A stretch of DNA of 64,000 nucleotides. It comes from Streptomyces sp. DvalAA-43. GTDB taxonomy: Bacteria; Actinomycetota; Actinomycetes; Streptomycetales; Streptomycetaceae. The stretch covers positions 1-64,000 of the forward strand of contig NZ_FMBW01000094.1 of the NCBI RefSeq assembly GCF_900091725.1. Reading direction: 5' to 3'. Positions 50,017-58,360 of this stretch are shown here, piece after piece. Within the stretch, counting starts at the first letter, position 1. Every line of letters begins with the position of its first letter. Under the pieces are notes generated by a model that was given only the letters and a program-made list of their open reading frames with translations, did no database searches and had not been told where the DNA came from. Made by a program: the position numbers and the translations under genes.

Positions 50017-51207
50017 GTGAACAGGCAGAACGGGACACAACGCCCCTATGACGTGGTCCTCTTCGGCGCCACCGGCTTCGTGGGCGCCCTCACCGCCGAA
50101 TATCTGGCCGCCCACGCGCCCTCCGGCTGCCGCTGGGCGGTGGCCGGACGCGACCGGGCCAAGCTGGAGCGCCTGCGCGAACGGCTCACCGCGATCGACC
50201 CGCACCACACGGACCTCCCGCTGCTGCACGCCGACGCCGACGACGCACACGCGCTGCGCGAACTCGCCGAATCCACCCATGTGGTGGCCACGACGGTGGG
50301 CCCCTACGTCTGGTACGGCGAGAAACTGGTCGCGGCCTGTGCCGAGGCGGGGACGGACTACGCGGACCTCACCGGGGAGGCGGAGTTCGTGGACCGGATG
50401 TATCTGGAGCACGACGCGCGGGCCCGCGAGACCGGGGCCAGGATCGTGCACGCCTGCGGTTTCGACTCGGTGCCGCACGACCTCGGGGTGTACTTCACCG
50501 TCCAGCAGCTCCCGCAGGACGTGCCGCTGACCGTCGACGGGTTCGTACGCAGCAACGCCCTCTTCTCCGGCGGTACGTTCGCCTCGGCGCTCACCGCGAT
50601 GGGCCGGGGCCCGCGGATGCTGCGCGCGGCCCGGGAACGTCGGCTGCACGAACCGCGGCTGGTCGCCCGCCGGGCCCGTGCCCCGCTCGGCGCCCCGCGC
50701 TTCAGCGCGGAGACCGGCACCTGGGCGCTCCCGCTGCCGACCCTGGACCCGCGGGTCGTCGAGCGCTCGGCGCGGGCGCTCGCCCGGTACGGCCCCGACT
50801 TCCGCTACCGCCACTTCGCCTCGGTGCGGCATCTGCCCGTGGCCCTCGGCGGCACCGCCGCGATCGGCGCCCTGCTGGGTGCCGCGCAGGTTCCGGCGGC
50901 GCGGTCGTGGCTGATGGGCCGGTACGAGCCGGGCCGGGGTCCGGACGCCGAGCGGCGCGGGCGCAGCTGGTTCACCGTGCGGTTCGTGGGCGCGGGCGGC
51001 GGGCGCCGGGTCTTCACCGAGGTGTCGGGCGGCGACCCCGGCTACGGCGAGACGGCGAAGATGCTCGCCCACTCCGCGCTCTGCCTCGCCCTGGACGAAC
51101 TCCCGCCGACGTCGGGGCAGGTCACCACGGCCGCCGCGATGGGCGACGCGCTCCTGGAGCGGCTGCGCTCGGCGGGTCTGCGCTTCCGGGTGGCGGCCGC
51201 CCGCTGA
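50017..51207 (+). CDS. Saccharopine-dehydrogenase-like trans-acting enoyl reductase family protein
   Basis: A 396-aa NAD(P)-binding protein. The Rossmann motif DVVLFGATGFVGALTAEYLA, VAGRDRAKLERLRERL and DLTGEAEFVDRMYLEHD fit the family that includes mycobacterial trans-acting enoyl reductases of phthiocerol synthesis and saccharopine-dehydrogenase-like oxidoreductases. The later part has one hydrophobic segment (VALGGTAAIGALLGAAQV) typical of the family. The GTG at 50017 is the start. It diverges from the beta-oxidation operon across 204 nt. Substrate unknown; probably a lipid or polyketide intermediate. Confidence 0.85.
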   Translation: MNRQNGTQRPYDVVLFGATGFVGALTAEYLAAHAPSGCRWAVAGRDRAKLERLRERLTAIDPHHTDLPLLHADADDAHALRELAESTHVVATTVGPYVWYGEKLVAACAEAGTDYADLTGEAEFVDRMYLEHDARARETGARIVHACGFDSVPHDLGVYFTVQQLPQDVPLTVDGFVRSNALFSGGTFASALTAMGRGPRMLRAARERRLHEPRLVARRARAPLGAPRFSAETGTWALPLPTLDPRVVERSARALARYGPDFRYRHFASVRHLPVALGGTAAIGALLGAAQVPAARSWLMGRYEPGRGPDAERRGRSWFTVRFVGAGGGRRVFTEVSGGDPGYGETAKMLAHSALCLALDELPPTSGQVTTAAAMGDALLERLRSAGLRFRVAAAR

Positions 51208-51274
51208 GCCGAACGGATACCGGGAGCCCGGAGCGTCATGCCCGGCGCGACCAACGGCGCTCGGGGGCTCGGGC

Positions 51275-51418
51275 TCAGAGCGCCCAGGACACCAGCGTGA
51301 CGATCATCGAGACGGCCCAGGCCACTCCCGCGATCATGCCGAGTGTCATCCCCACCGCGACCCGGCGCTGAGCGAGATAGACGGTGCCGGGTCGCGTGGA
51401 CGTTCGATGTTCGTTCAT
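51275..51418 (-). CDS. Small single-span membrane protein (47 aa)
   Basis: A 47-aa frame starting with ATG at 51416-51418 and ending in TGA at 51275. The first 19 residues are hydrophilic and basic (NEHRTSTRPGTVYLAQRR). Residues 20-47 form one hydrophobic helix (VAVGMTLGMIAGVAWAVSMI, then VTLVSWAL). It lies 17 nt downstream of the alpha/beta-hydrolase gene on the same strand, so co-transcription is plausible. Nothing else occupies this gap. The family is unknown. Confidence 0.6.
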   Translation of the reverse strand: MNEHRTSTRPGTVYLAQRRVAVGMTLGMIAGVAWAVSMIVTLVSWAL

Positions 51419-51435
51419 ACGGGCAAGCTTGCCGG

Positions 51436-52389
51436 TCATGATCGGCAAACGGTATCCGTACGGGTACTCAGCTTCCTTCGGCCTTCAGCCCGGTGGGGCG
51501 ACGCGTGCCCCGCCGGGCCGGACGGCCCTGCCGCACCGCGCACGAATCTCCGCAGGTGCGCGCGGGTGACATCGGGCTGTTCGAGCCAGGGTTCGTGTCC
51601 CGCGCCGTCGATCCGGGTCAGCGGGACATCGAGCCGGAGCGCGAGCGACTGGAGCGCAGACAGCGGGCGGGGGTCCTCGACGCCGCCGAGGATCTCCACC
51701 CGTGCGGGCAGGCGGCCGCGCAGCTCGTCGAGATGCCGGTCGAGCGGGTCCGCACGTCCCTCCTCGCCGAGCTCGTGGTTCATGGCCCAGTTGACGGGTC
51801 GGCGTTGCCGGGCGCCCTGCTCGGCCCAGTGCCGGCCGCGGGCGGGGTCGGCGTGGTCGGTGAACCAGGACAGCGCGAGCAACTCGACCTCCTGCTCCTC
51901 CGTGCGGTGCGGCATCCGCTGCAGCTCCTGGAGACGCTCCTGCTGCGCCGGGGACATCCGGCGCTCGCGTTCCGCCCGGTCCCCCGTCCGCCACTCGCCG
52001 ACGAACGGCCCGCACATCAGCAGCATCGCGGCCACCCGGTCCGGGTGGGCGAGGCAGAACCGGGCGGCCAGGGTGGCTCCGTAGGAGTGTCCGATCAGCA
52101 CCGCCGAGGGCGCGTCCCAGGCGTCGAGGAGCTCGGCGAGATCGTCGACGTGCCGGGCGAAGGTGTGACGGCCCTGCCACGGGGATCCGGCCGTGCCACG
52201 CTGGCCGTAGCGGTACACGGGCGCGAGGTCCGCGACGGTCGCGGCGACATCGCCCAGATAGTCCGGCAGCCCCGGCCCGCCGTGGAGCATGACCACGGGC
52301 GGCCTGCGCACCGTGTCGCCCAGTGCCGTCCAGCGGATTCGTGCCCGGTCGGTCATCGTCGCGAGGCCCCGCGTCTCCATGGCATTCAC
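51436..52389 (-). CDS. Alpha/beta-hydrolase (proline iminopeptidase-like)
   Basis: A 317-aa alpha/beta-hydrolase. The oxyanion loop is VMLHGGPGLPDY, the nucleophile elbow is VLIGHSYGATLA with the catalytic Ser, and the terminal His lies in DGAGHEPWLEQP. This layout resembles proline iminopeptidases and other S33-type hydrolases. Starts at GTG 52389, ATG 52380 and ATG 52356 are all possible. The 30 C-terminal residues are variable and basic. It probably shares a transcript with the 47-aa membrane protein. Confidence 0.82.
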   Translation of the reverse strand: MNAMETRGLATMTDRARIRWTALGDTVRRPPVVMLHGGPGLPDYLGDVAATVADLAPVYRYGQRGTAGSPWQGRHTFARHVDDLAELLDAWDAPSAVLIGHSYGATLAARFCLAHPDRVAAMLLMCGPFVGEWRTGDRAERERRMSPAQQERLQELQRMPHRTEEQEVELLALSWFTDHADPARGRHWAEQGARQRRPVNWAMNHELGEEGRADPLDRHLDELRGRLPARVEILGGVEDPRPLSALQSLALRLDVPLTRIDGAGHEPWLEQPDVTRAHLRRFVRGAAGPSGPAGHASPHRAEGRRKLSTRTDTVCRS

Positions 52390-52442
52390 CGCAGAGAACC
52401 TACCGGGTGCCCCGGGACGATGCCGGCGACCGGGGGCCGGGC

Positions 52443-53120
52443 TCAGGCGGTCGCTTCCCGCAGGGCCTTCCGGCAGAGCGAGTCGGCCCTGCGGGTGGTC
52501 TCCGGCTGACGGAAGTCACGGGCCAGCAGCAGGGTGTGGGCGCAGGCGTTGTCCAGGCCGGTCCGGTGTCCGACGGAGACGAAGACGGGTTTCACACCGT
52601 CCTGGGTGCGCAGCGCCCGGCCGACCTCCTCCTCGCCGTCGAGCAGCGGCGACCAGTCGCCCCGGTGGGAGCCGGGTTGCTCGTACGAGAAGGTGAAGGG
52701 GTTCTTGGCGACGCCGAACACCGGGAGGCCGGTGAGCACCCCGAGGTGGCTGGCGAGGCCGAAGCGGCGCGGGTGCGCCCGGCCGTACCCGTCGCAGATC
52801 ACGAGTCCGGGGTCGACCGGCAGGGATTCGAGCGCGGCCAGCACGGTCGGGATCTCCCGGAAGGCGAGGAGACCGGGGACGTAGGGAAAGGTGATCCGGC
52901 CGACGGCGGTGGTCTCGGCGACCACGTCGAGCGTCGCCGCGTCGAGGACGACCGCGGCCGCGACGACGACATCGCGCTCGTCGTCGTAGGCGACATCGAC
53001 CCCGGTGACCCGGCCGGTGCCGGGCGGCGGGCCGGGTTCGTCGAGCACCACGCGGGTGCGCAGGGTGTCCTGGACGGCTCGGGCTTCGGCCTCGTCGGCG
53101 GGCATCGGAAGGTCTGTCAT
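52443..53120 (-). CDS. nfi: Endonuclease V (deoxyinosine-specific)
   Basis: A 225-aa endonuclease V. It cuts DNA, or RNA in some homologues, one nucleotide 3' of deoxyinosine in repair of deaminated adenine. The catalytic and metal-binding segments are all present: TGVDVAY, FPYVPGLLAFREIP and ICDGYGRAHPRRFGLASHLG. The ATG at 53118-53120 is the start. It is a single gene, ending 53 nt from the hydrolase gene. Length is normal for the family. Confidence 0.93.
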   Translation of the reverse strand: MTDLPMPADEAEARAVQDTLRTRVVLDEPGPPPGTGRVTGVDVAYDDERDVVVAAAVVLDAATLDVVAETTAVGRITFPYVPGLLAFREIPTVLAALESLPVDPGLVICDGYGRAHPRRFGLASHLGVLTGLPVFGVAKNPFTFSYEQPGSHRGDWSPLLDGEEEVGRALRTQDGVKPVFVSVGHRTGLDNACAHTLLLARDFRQPETTRRADSLCRKALREATA

Positions 53121-53215
53121 GGTGGGGCCGAGTCTACGGGCCGTACGTGCGGCGGCCGGTGGGACCGGGGACGGTGCCCGGGGGCCGCCGGACCGTGTCC
53201 CGTAGCCTGGCGATC

Positions 53216-53515
53216 ATGTTCGTACTGGAGTTGACCTACACCGCACCCGTCGAGCGCGTGGACGCGCTGTTGTCGGACCATGTCGCCTGGCTGGACACGC
53301 AGTACGCGGCCGGGGTGTTCATCGCCTCGGGCCGCAAGAATCCGCGCGACGGCGGGATGATCCTCGCCGTGGGGGACGACCGAGCCCGGATCGAGGAGAT
53401 CGTGGCGGCGGATCCGTTCTCGGCCGAGGGCGTCTGCGCGTACCGGATCACGGAGTTCATCGCGACGAAGACCTCGGAGGAACTCGCCCCGTACCGCCAG
53501 CAGCTGCCCGGGTAG
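53216..53515 (+). CDS. YciI-like (YCII-related) protein
   Basis: A 99-aa ferredoxin-like alpha/beta protein of the YciI family. The conserved dyad region includes DHVAWLDTQYAAGVFIASGRKNPRDGGMILA and the His of DHVAW, with DPFSAEGVCAYRITEFIA at the C-terminal half. The natural role of the family is not settled; some members act as dehydrochlorinases or epimerases. The ATG at 53216 is the start. It converges with the propeller-protein gene, and a shared hairpin separates them. Confidence 0.82.
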   Translation: MFVLELTYTAPVERVDALLSDHVAWLDTQYAAGVFIASGRKNPRDGGMILAVGDDRARIEEIVAADPFSAEGVCAYRITEFIATKTSEELAPYRQQLPG

Positions 53516-53527
53516 CGGGATCTCTCG

Positions 53528-53562
53528 TCCGGAGGCGGGCCGGGGTCCGTCCCGCCTCCGGA
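53528..53562. terminator. 12-bp hairpin, bidirectional terminator
   Basis: TCCGGAGGCGGG (53528-53539) pairs exactly with 53551-53562 around an 11-nt loop, between the convergent YciI-like and propeller-protein genes. It can serve both. Confidence 0.65.
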
Positions 53563-53578
53563 GGAGTCACGGCCGCGC

Positions 53579-54679
53579 TCAGCGCCCGGCGCGCGCCACC
53601 CGTCCCTGCTCGCCCGCGGCCCAGCAGCCGCCGTCCGGTGCGCAGTCGACGGTGTCGTACGACCCGGTGTCGACCGTGCGCCAGGTGCGGCCGCCGTCCG
53701 TGGTGAGGTCGGTGCCGGTCGGGCCGACCGCCAGCGCGCCGGACCTGCTGTGCGGCAGCCAGGCGACGCCCGAGCGGTAGGCGGGCGGCTGGGCCGCGGC
53801 CCGCCGCCAGGTACGGCCGCCGTCGCCCGTCACGGCGGCGGCGTCCGGTGAGGGCTCTCCGGGCCGGTAGTCGCCGCCGACCGCGATGCCGTGGTGGCGG
53901 TCGCGGAAGGCCAGGCCGAAGACGCCCCGGGCCGGGTCGCCGGCCGGGATCGTCGATGCGGACGCGGTCCAGGTCAGCCCGCGGTCGGCGGAGTGCAGCA
54001 CCCGTGCGGTGGCGGCGCCGCCGGTCGCCAGCCAGACGTCCCGGGGGCCCGACGAGACCAGGCACTGGCCGCTGGCGGCGAATCCGGCCTCACCGGCCTG
54101 CGCCTCGGGCATGCCCCCGGTGGGCAGCACCCGCCAGTTCCGGCCGCCGTCGGCGGTGGAGAGGATGCGGTACTTCCCGTCCACCGGATCGCTCATCGCC
54201 AGCCCGTGCCGGCTGTCGAAGAAGGTCAGGCAGTCGTAGAAGGCACGCGCGTCGGTGTTGCGGAACGACTCCGTCCAGGTCGCTCCCCCGTCGGCCGTGC
54301 GGTACACCCGCGAGGCCTCGCCCTCCCCGATGGCCAGCGCCACCGCGCGCCGGGCGTCGAAGGCCTCGATGTCACGGAACTCCAGCGCCTCCTGTGCCGC
54401 GCCGGGCGGTGACACATCGCGCCAGTGCCGGCCGCCGTCGGACGTGCGCAGCACCGTGCCCTTCGTACCCGCCACCCAGGCGGTGCGACGGCTGACGGCG
54501 GCAAGACCGCGGAAGCGGGCGTCCGTTCCGGTGTCGGTGAGCGTCCAGACCGGCCGCTCGCCGGGCCGGTGCCCGTCCCCCGGTGCCGCCGCGGCCGCCG
54601 GTGTGGACAGTGTGGCGGTCAGCGCCGCCGCACAGAGCCCCCATGACATCAGTCGTCTCGTCTTCCCCTTGACCCTCAT
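53579..54679 (-). CDS. Secreted BNR/YCF48-type beta-propeller protein
   Basis: A 366-aa protein with a signal peptide (MSWGLCAAALTATLSTPAAA) and repeated BNR/Asp-box-like elements (LRTSDGGRHWRDV, YRTADGGATWTES, LSTADGGRNWRVL, LHSADRGLTWTAS, TGDGGRTWRRA). The pattern matches the YCF48/HCF136-like propeller used for binding rather than catalysis; an exo-sialidase is unlikely because the catalytic Arg/Tyr/Glu set is not evident. The ATG at 54677-54679 is the start. Cargo and role are unknown. Confidence 0.85.
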   Translation of the reverse strand: MRVKGKTRRLMSWGLCAAALTATLSTPAAAAAPGDGHRPGERPVWTLTDTGTDARFRGLAAVSRRTAWVAGTKGTVLRTSDGGRHWRDVSPPGAAQEALEFRDIEAFDARRAVALAIGEGEASRVYRTADGGATWTESFRNTDARAFYDCLTFFDSRHGLAMSDPVDGKYRILSTADGGRNWRVLPTGGMPEAQAGEAGFAASGQCLVSSGPRDVWLATGGAATARVLHSADRGLTWTASASTIPAGDPARGVFGLAFRDRHHGIAVGGDYRPGEPSPDAAAVTGDGGRTWRRAAAQPPAYRSGVAWLPHSRSGALAVGPTGTDLTTDGGRTWRTVDTGSYDTVDCAPDGGCWAAGEQGRVARAGR

Positions 54680-54856
54680 GGCGCTGGAAGCTAGCCCACG
54701 AGTCGTGTACCAGTCCAGGGCTCACCGGAAACGCGCCGCGAGGGCGGCTGCGGGCGGTGATACAGCTCACGCCACCTCCCGGTGCACGGATGCGGGATTT
54801 CCGTCGTCTGTATCAGTGCCGGGAACCGTTCATCTGGCCGAGAAAGGGAGCAGGTC

Positions 54857-55273
54857 TTGTCCACCGTCATCCAGCAGTCCGTGCAGGCCCGCATGGTCGC
54901 ATCCGCGCCGCGGATGGAGACCCTTCCCGCCACCCTGAAGTACGACCCGAAGGATCCGTTCGCCGTACGCATGGCGTTTCCCGCCCCGGCGACCCTGGAG
55001 GGCACCGAGGTCTCCTGGGAGTTCTCCCGCGAGCTGCTGGCGGCGGGGATGGACGGACCGGCCGGTGTCGGGGACGTACGCGTCAGGCCGTTCGGCTACG
55101 ACCGTACGGTCCTGGAGTTCCATGCCGCCGAGGGAATCGCGATGGTGCACGTCCGCACGGCGGAGCTGCGCCGCTTCCTGGAACGGGCGCAGGGCATGGT
55201 GCCGGTCGGCGACGAACACCGGTTCCTGGATCTCGATCGCGGTCTGACCGATCTGCTCGGCGGCCCCTGCTGA
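54857..55273 (+). CDS. ssgD: SsgA-like sporulation/cell-division protein (SALP), possibly SsgD
   Basis: A 138-aa member of the SsgA-like family, found only in morphologically complex actinomycetes, where paralogues guide septation, wall synthesis and spore formation. Conserved segments are LKYDPKDPFAVRMAF, VSWEFSRELLAAGM, GDVRVRPFGYDRTVLEF and VHVRTAELRRFLERA. I start it at TTG 54857, with GGGAG upstream. The paralogue name SsgD rests on remembered synteny with SCO6722 and is the least certain part. It stands alone and diverges from the propeller gene. Confidence 0.8.
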   Translation: MSTVIQQSVQARMVASAPRMETLPATLKYDPKDPFAVRMAFPAPATLEGTEVSWEFSRELLAAGMDGPAGVGDVRVRPFGYDRTVLEFHAAEGIAMVHVRTAELRRFLERAQGMVPVGDEHRFLDLDRGLTDLLGGPC

Positions 55274-55332
55274 CCTCGTGCCCGGCGGGCCCGCACCGCC
55301 GGAGGAGTGGCGGAGTGTGCGGACCGTGCGGG

Positions 55333-55794
55333 TCATCGGTGGAGTAAGGCCCAGGCCTTGCAGCCGCCGGACGGAGTCAGCGCGGGCGCCAGACCCCAGT
55401 CCCCGCCGTGCGCGTCGACCGCGGCGGCCAGCAGCCACATGCTCTCGCTGCGGCGCTCCCGGCATTCCTCGGACTTCACGGCCGAGCGGTGGGAGGGGTG
55501 CTGGTCGTAGAGGGTGATGCGGAGCGCGTCGAACTGCCAGTGCACCCGCAACAGCATCTCCCGGTCCGGGGTGAACCGGTAGGCGGTGCCGACCAGTTCG
55601 GAGGCGGCCAGGACCGCTGTCTCGCGGAGCTCCGTGAGGCCGTGCCGGGTGAGGAGGTCACCGACGGCACCGCGGGCGAGACCGGCGCAGAAGGCACCGC
55701 CGGGCAGTGCGAACGAATAACTCAGGTTGTCGGCCACCGGCGGGTGGGGCCCGGCAGATGCGACAGCCGGGAGACAACGCAGTGCGCCTTTCAT
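55333..55794 (-). CDS. Degenerate HATPase-like regulatory protein
   Basis: A 153-aa protein of the actinobacterial HATPase (anti-sigma-like) type. The first part is normal (YSFALPGGAFCAGLARGAV). The N-box, expected as SELVTNA, reads SELVGTAYRF, losing the magnesium-binding Asn, and the Gly-rich lid is replaced by SMWLLAAAVDAHGGDWGLAP. ATP binding is therefore doubtful. The start is taken at ATG 55794, though GTG and TTG codons just upstream are possible. It diverges from the XRE/DUF397 pair, a setting repeated many times in Streptomyces. Confidence 0.7.
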   Translation of the reverse strand: MKGALRCLPAVASAGPHPPVADNLSYSFALPGGAFCAGLARGAVGDLLTRHGLTELRETAVLAASELVGTAYRFTPDREMLLRVHWQFDALRITLYDQHPSHRSAVKSEECRERRSESMWLLAAAVDAHGGDWGLAPALTPSGGCKAWALLHR

Positions 55795-55953
55795 CAAGAT
55801 GCTCACATTTCGGTAATTGTGGTGACGATCACACATAGGCGCGGTCGCCCCGTGTGAGACTTGCGCTACCGACCGTAGCGCACCATGGAGCACAGTGCTA
55901 CCAGTTGTGCGGTTCCGGTCATTTCGTTCCCCCGCACCGGAAGGAGCCACGCC

Positions 55954-56805
55954 TTGCCGCCCAGAAGCACCCCGACCGCCCGGCAGCAGCGACTCGGGTA
56001 TGAACTACGCAAACTGCGCGAGCAGTCGGGCATGCCGGTACAGCAGGCGGCCGCACTGCTCGGCGTCGACCGCACCCGCATCCCGAACATCGAATCGGGA
56101 CGGTTCGGCATCAGCGCCGAGCGGGTGCGCACGCTCGCCTTCAACTACGGATGCCCGGACACCGGACTGGTCGACCTGCTCGCCGCGATGGCCCAGGAGC
56201 GCGCCAGGGGCTGGTGGGAGGAGCATCGCGGACTGCTGCCTCCGGCACTGCTCGACATCGCCGAACTCGAATACCACGCGGTGGAGTTGACCACCTCCAC
56301 CACCACACACATCCCCGGCCTGCTCCAGACCGAGGAGCATGCGCGGGCGGTCTTCGACACCGCCGATCCCCGACTGCCCGGACCCGATCTGCTGGCCCGG
56401 CTGTCGCTGCGGCTGCGCCGCCAGGAGGTGCTGGAACGGGACGTTCCGCCGCTGTACGAATCCGTGGTCCACGAGGCGGCACTGCGCATGCAGTTCGGCG
56501 GCCCGAAGGTGGCGCGGGCCCAGCTGGACCACATCCTCGGGCAGTCCGAGCGGGACCGGATCACCGTCCGGGTGATCCCGTTCGCGGCCGGTGGTTTCCC
56601 GGGCGCCGGACAGTCGTTCACCTACGTGGGCGCGGCGGTGCCGCAGCTCGACACCGTACAGCTCGATTCCTCGCATGGTTCGATGCTGCTGGACTCCGAC
56701 ATGCAACTGCGCCGCTATCGCGGCCTGTTGGAGCGCCTGCGTGCACTCGCGCTGCCCGTCGAGGAGTCGCGCGACTTCATCCGTTCCATAGCCCAGGACC
56801 TCTGA
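55954..56805 (+). CDS. XRE-type helix-turn-helix regulator (WhiJ-like, DUF5753)
   Basis: A 283-aa regulator. The N-terminal helix-turn-helix is YELRKLREQSGMPVQQAAALLGVDRTRIPNIESGRFGI; the large C-terminal part, with IPGLLQTEEHARAV and VIPFAAGGFPGAGQSFTYV, is the DUF5753 domain. The TTG at 55954 has GGAAGGAG 8 nt upstream; the frame upstream to 55885 is not supported. It is followed 11 nt later by a DUF397 gene. WhiJ-type regulators of this kind control differentiation and antibiotic output with small DUF397 partners. Confidence 0.9.
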   Translation: MPPRSTPTARQQRLGYELRKLREQSGMPVQQAAALLGVDRTRIPNIESGRFGISAERVRTLAFNYGCPDTGLVDLLAAMAQERARGWWEEHRGLLPPALLDIAELEYHAVELTTSTTTHIPGLLQTEEHARAVFDTADPRLPGPDLLARLSLRLRRQEVLERDVPPLYESVVHEAALRMQFGGPKVARAQLDHILGQSERDRITVRVIPFAAGGFPGAGQSFTYVGAAVPQLDTVQLDSSHGSMLLDSDMQLRRYRGLLERLRALALPVEESRDFIRSIAQDL

Positions 56806-56816
56806 GGAGAGTGACC

Positions 56817-57008
56817 ATGACCGACATCCGGTGGGACGAAGCCTTCTGCAGCGAGGGCGCCAACTGCTTCCGCTTCGGACTCGACGACCAGGGCAGGGCG
56901 TACATCGGCTCCACCACGGACGCCACCGCCCATGTCAGCGACTCCGTGGAGGCGCTGCGGGCGCTGATCTCCGCGGTGAAGTCCGGCGCGGCGGACCATC
57001 TGCTCTGA
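56817..57008 (+). CDS. DUF397 small protein
   Basis: A 63-aa acidic protein of the DUF397 family. The sequence from IRWDEAFCSEGANCFRF to SVEALRALISAVKSG is typical, although the usual SSYS/GGNCVEVA block is divergent (GANCFRFGLDDQG). The ATG at 56817 follows the regulator stop by 11 nt with GAGGAGAG upstream. DUF397 proteins are partners or antagonists of XRE/WhiJ-type regulators. Co-expression with the preceding gene is clear from spacing. Confidence 0.88.
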   Translation: MTDIRWDEAFCSEGANCFRFGLDDQGRAYIGSTTDATAHVSDSVEALRALISAVKSGAADHLL

Positions 57009-57306
57009 CCGTGCGGCCCGACCGTGCCGTTGCCCCCCACACACACGCGTTTCGCTCCGAGTACGCCGACAGCTCAGAGCGCCCCGCGGCCGGGGGCCGG
57101 CCGGTCCCGGCATCCACCGCCCACCGGGGCGGATCGCCGCCGCCGTGCGCCGCCCGCGGAGGCGCGGCCGCGACCGGCCCCCACTCATAACGTCATGTAA
57201 CCGGGCATCGCGTCGACCGGCTTGGCGGTGGGCTTACCTCCGCTTTAACCTACGGTCTCGTAACCTACGTATCCGTAGGTAATTCTCCCGTCCCCAGGAG
57301 TCCCCC
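57009..57306. promoter_or_regulatory. Upstream region of the acyl-ACP desaturase, with promoter and operator array
   Basis: These 298 nt carry no gene. The last 90 nt contain a candidate promoter: TTGGCG (57222-57227) and TAACCT (57246-57251), 18 nt apart. Overlapping the -10 and the presumed start are three copies of the heptamer ACCTACG or its complement, described separately. The upstream 170 nt hold a GC-rich stretch of no clear function. Confidence 0.55.
57248..57280. promoter_or_regulatory. Operator array: two direct and one inverted ACCTACG heptamer
   Basis: ACCTACG occurs at 57248-57254 and 57263-57269 (15-nt period), and its reverse complement CGTAGGT at 57274-57280. The last two form a 7-bp inverted repeat with a 4-nt spacer. 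The array covers the candidate -10 and start region, so a bound protein should repress the desaturase gene. No adjacent TetR gene was seen. Confidence 0.65.
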
Positions 57307-58281
57307 GTGACGATCACCGCTCCCCACCTCGGCAGCCCGAAGGCGTGGACCGACGCCCAGCTGCTGTACGCCCTGGAAGAGGTGGTGGAGAAGGAGCTCA
57401 ACCGCCATCTCAAGGTCGCCAAGGACTGGATGCCCCACGAGTACGTGCCGTTCTCCGACGGACGGAACTTCCCCGGCGTCTTCGAGGACGGCGAGGCCTG
57501 GCAGGCCGACCAGTCCAAGGTCACCGACATCGGCAAGATCGCGCTGGTGGTGAACCTGCTGACCGAGGACAACCTCCCCAGCTACCACCACGAGATCGCC
57601 TCCCTCTTCGGCCGCGACGGCGCCTGGGGCACCTGGGTGCACCGCTGGACGGCGGAGGAGGGGCGGCACGGCATCGTGATGCGTGACTACCTGCTCACCT
57701 CGCGGGCGGTCGACCCGGACAAGCTGGAGCAGTTCCGGATGGCGCACATGGCGGAGGGCTTCGAGTCGGACAACCGCCACTCGATGCTGCACTCGGTGGC
57801 GTACGTGGCGTTCCAGGAGCTGGCCACGCGCGTCTCGCACCGCAACACCGGCCACCAGTCGGGCGACCCGGTCTGCGACCGCATGCTGGCGCGGATCGCG
57901 ACCGACGAGAACCTGCACATGGTCTTCTACCGCAACCTCCTCGGTGCGGCCTTCGAGCTCGCCCCGGACCTGACGATGCAGGCCGTGCGCGATGTCGTCG
58001 TCAACTTCCGGATGCCCGGTCACGGCATGCCGGGCTTCGAGCGGGCCGCCGCGCAGATGGCGATCGGCGAGATCTACAACATGCGCATCCACCACGACGA
58101 CGTGATCCAGCCCGTTCTGCGCTTCCTGAAGATCCTCTCCATCGACGGCCTGGGCCCCGAGGGCCTGAAGGCGCAGGAGGAGCTGGGCCTGTACATGGGC
58201 GGCCTGGACAGCGAGGCGTCCAAGTTCGACGAGAAGCTGGCGGCCCGCAGGGCGCGGATGGCGGCGCGCGCCGGGGCCTGA
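57307..58281 (+). CDS. Acyl-ACP desaturase (ferritin-like di-iron enzyme)
   Basis: A 324-aa soluble fatty-acid desaturase related to stearoyl-ACP desaturase and DesA of mycobacteria. It introduces a double bond into acyl-ACP or acyl-CoA. The di-iron ligands are E87 in TEDNLP, E117/E118-G-R-H121, E171 and E201xxH204. The first motif is EEGRHG instead of the common EENRHG. The GTG at 57307 has AGGAG upstream. It is a single gene under the operator array, and probably tunes membrane fluidity. A hairpin terminator follows. Confidence 0.92.
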   Translation: MTITAPHLGSPKAWTDAQLLYALEEVVEKELNRHLKVAKDWMPHEYVPFSDGRNFPGVFEDGEAWQADQSKVTDIGKIALVVNLLTEDNLPSYHHEIASLFGRDGAWGTWVHRWTAEEGRHGIVMRDYLLTSRAVDPDKLEQFRMAHMAEGFESDNRHSMLHSVAYVAFQELATRVSHRNTGHQSGDPVCDRMLARIATDENLHMVFYRNLLGAAFELAPDLTMQAVRDVVVNFRMPGHGMPGFERAAAQMAIGEIYNMRIHHDDVIQPVLRFLKILSIDGLGPEGLKAQEELGLYMGGLDSEASKFDEKLAARRARMAARAGA

Positions 58282-58295
58282 CGGCCCGGGAGGCC

Positions 58296-58346
58296 GCCGG
58301 TCCGCCGGAGGGGGCGCCGCCACGGGCCCCTGCCCGGCGGACCGGC
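58296..58346. terminator. 13-bp hairpin between desaturase and TPR genes
   Basis: GCCGGTCCGCCGG (58296-58308) pairs perfectly with 58334-58346 across a 25-nt GC-rich loop. It lies between convergent genes and can act in both directions. Confidence 0.6.
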
Positions 58347-58360
58347 GCCCCGCACCGGTC

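Noticed and set aside
53579..54679. Possible exo-sialidase because of repeated Asp-box elements.
   Set aside because: The catalytic Arg triad, Tyr and Glu of sialidases are not evident. The repeats fit a YCF48-like binding propeller.
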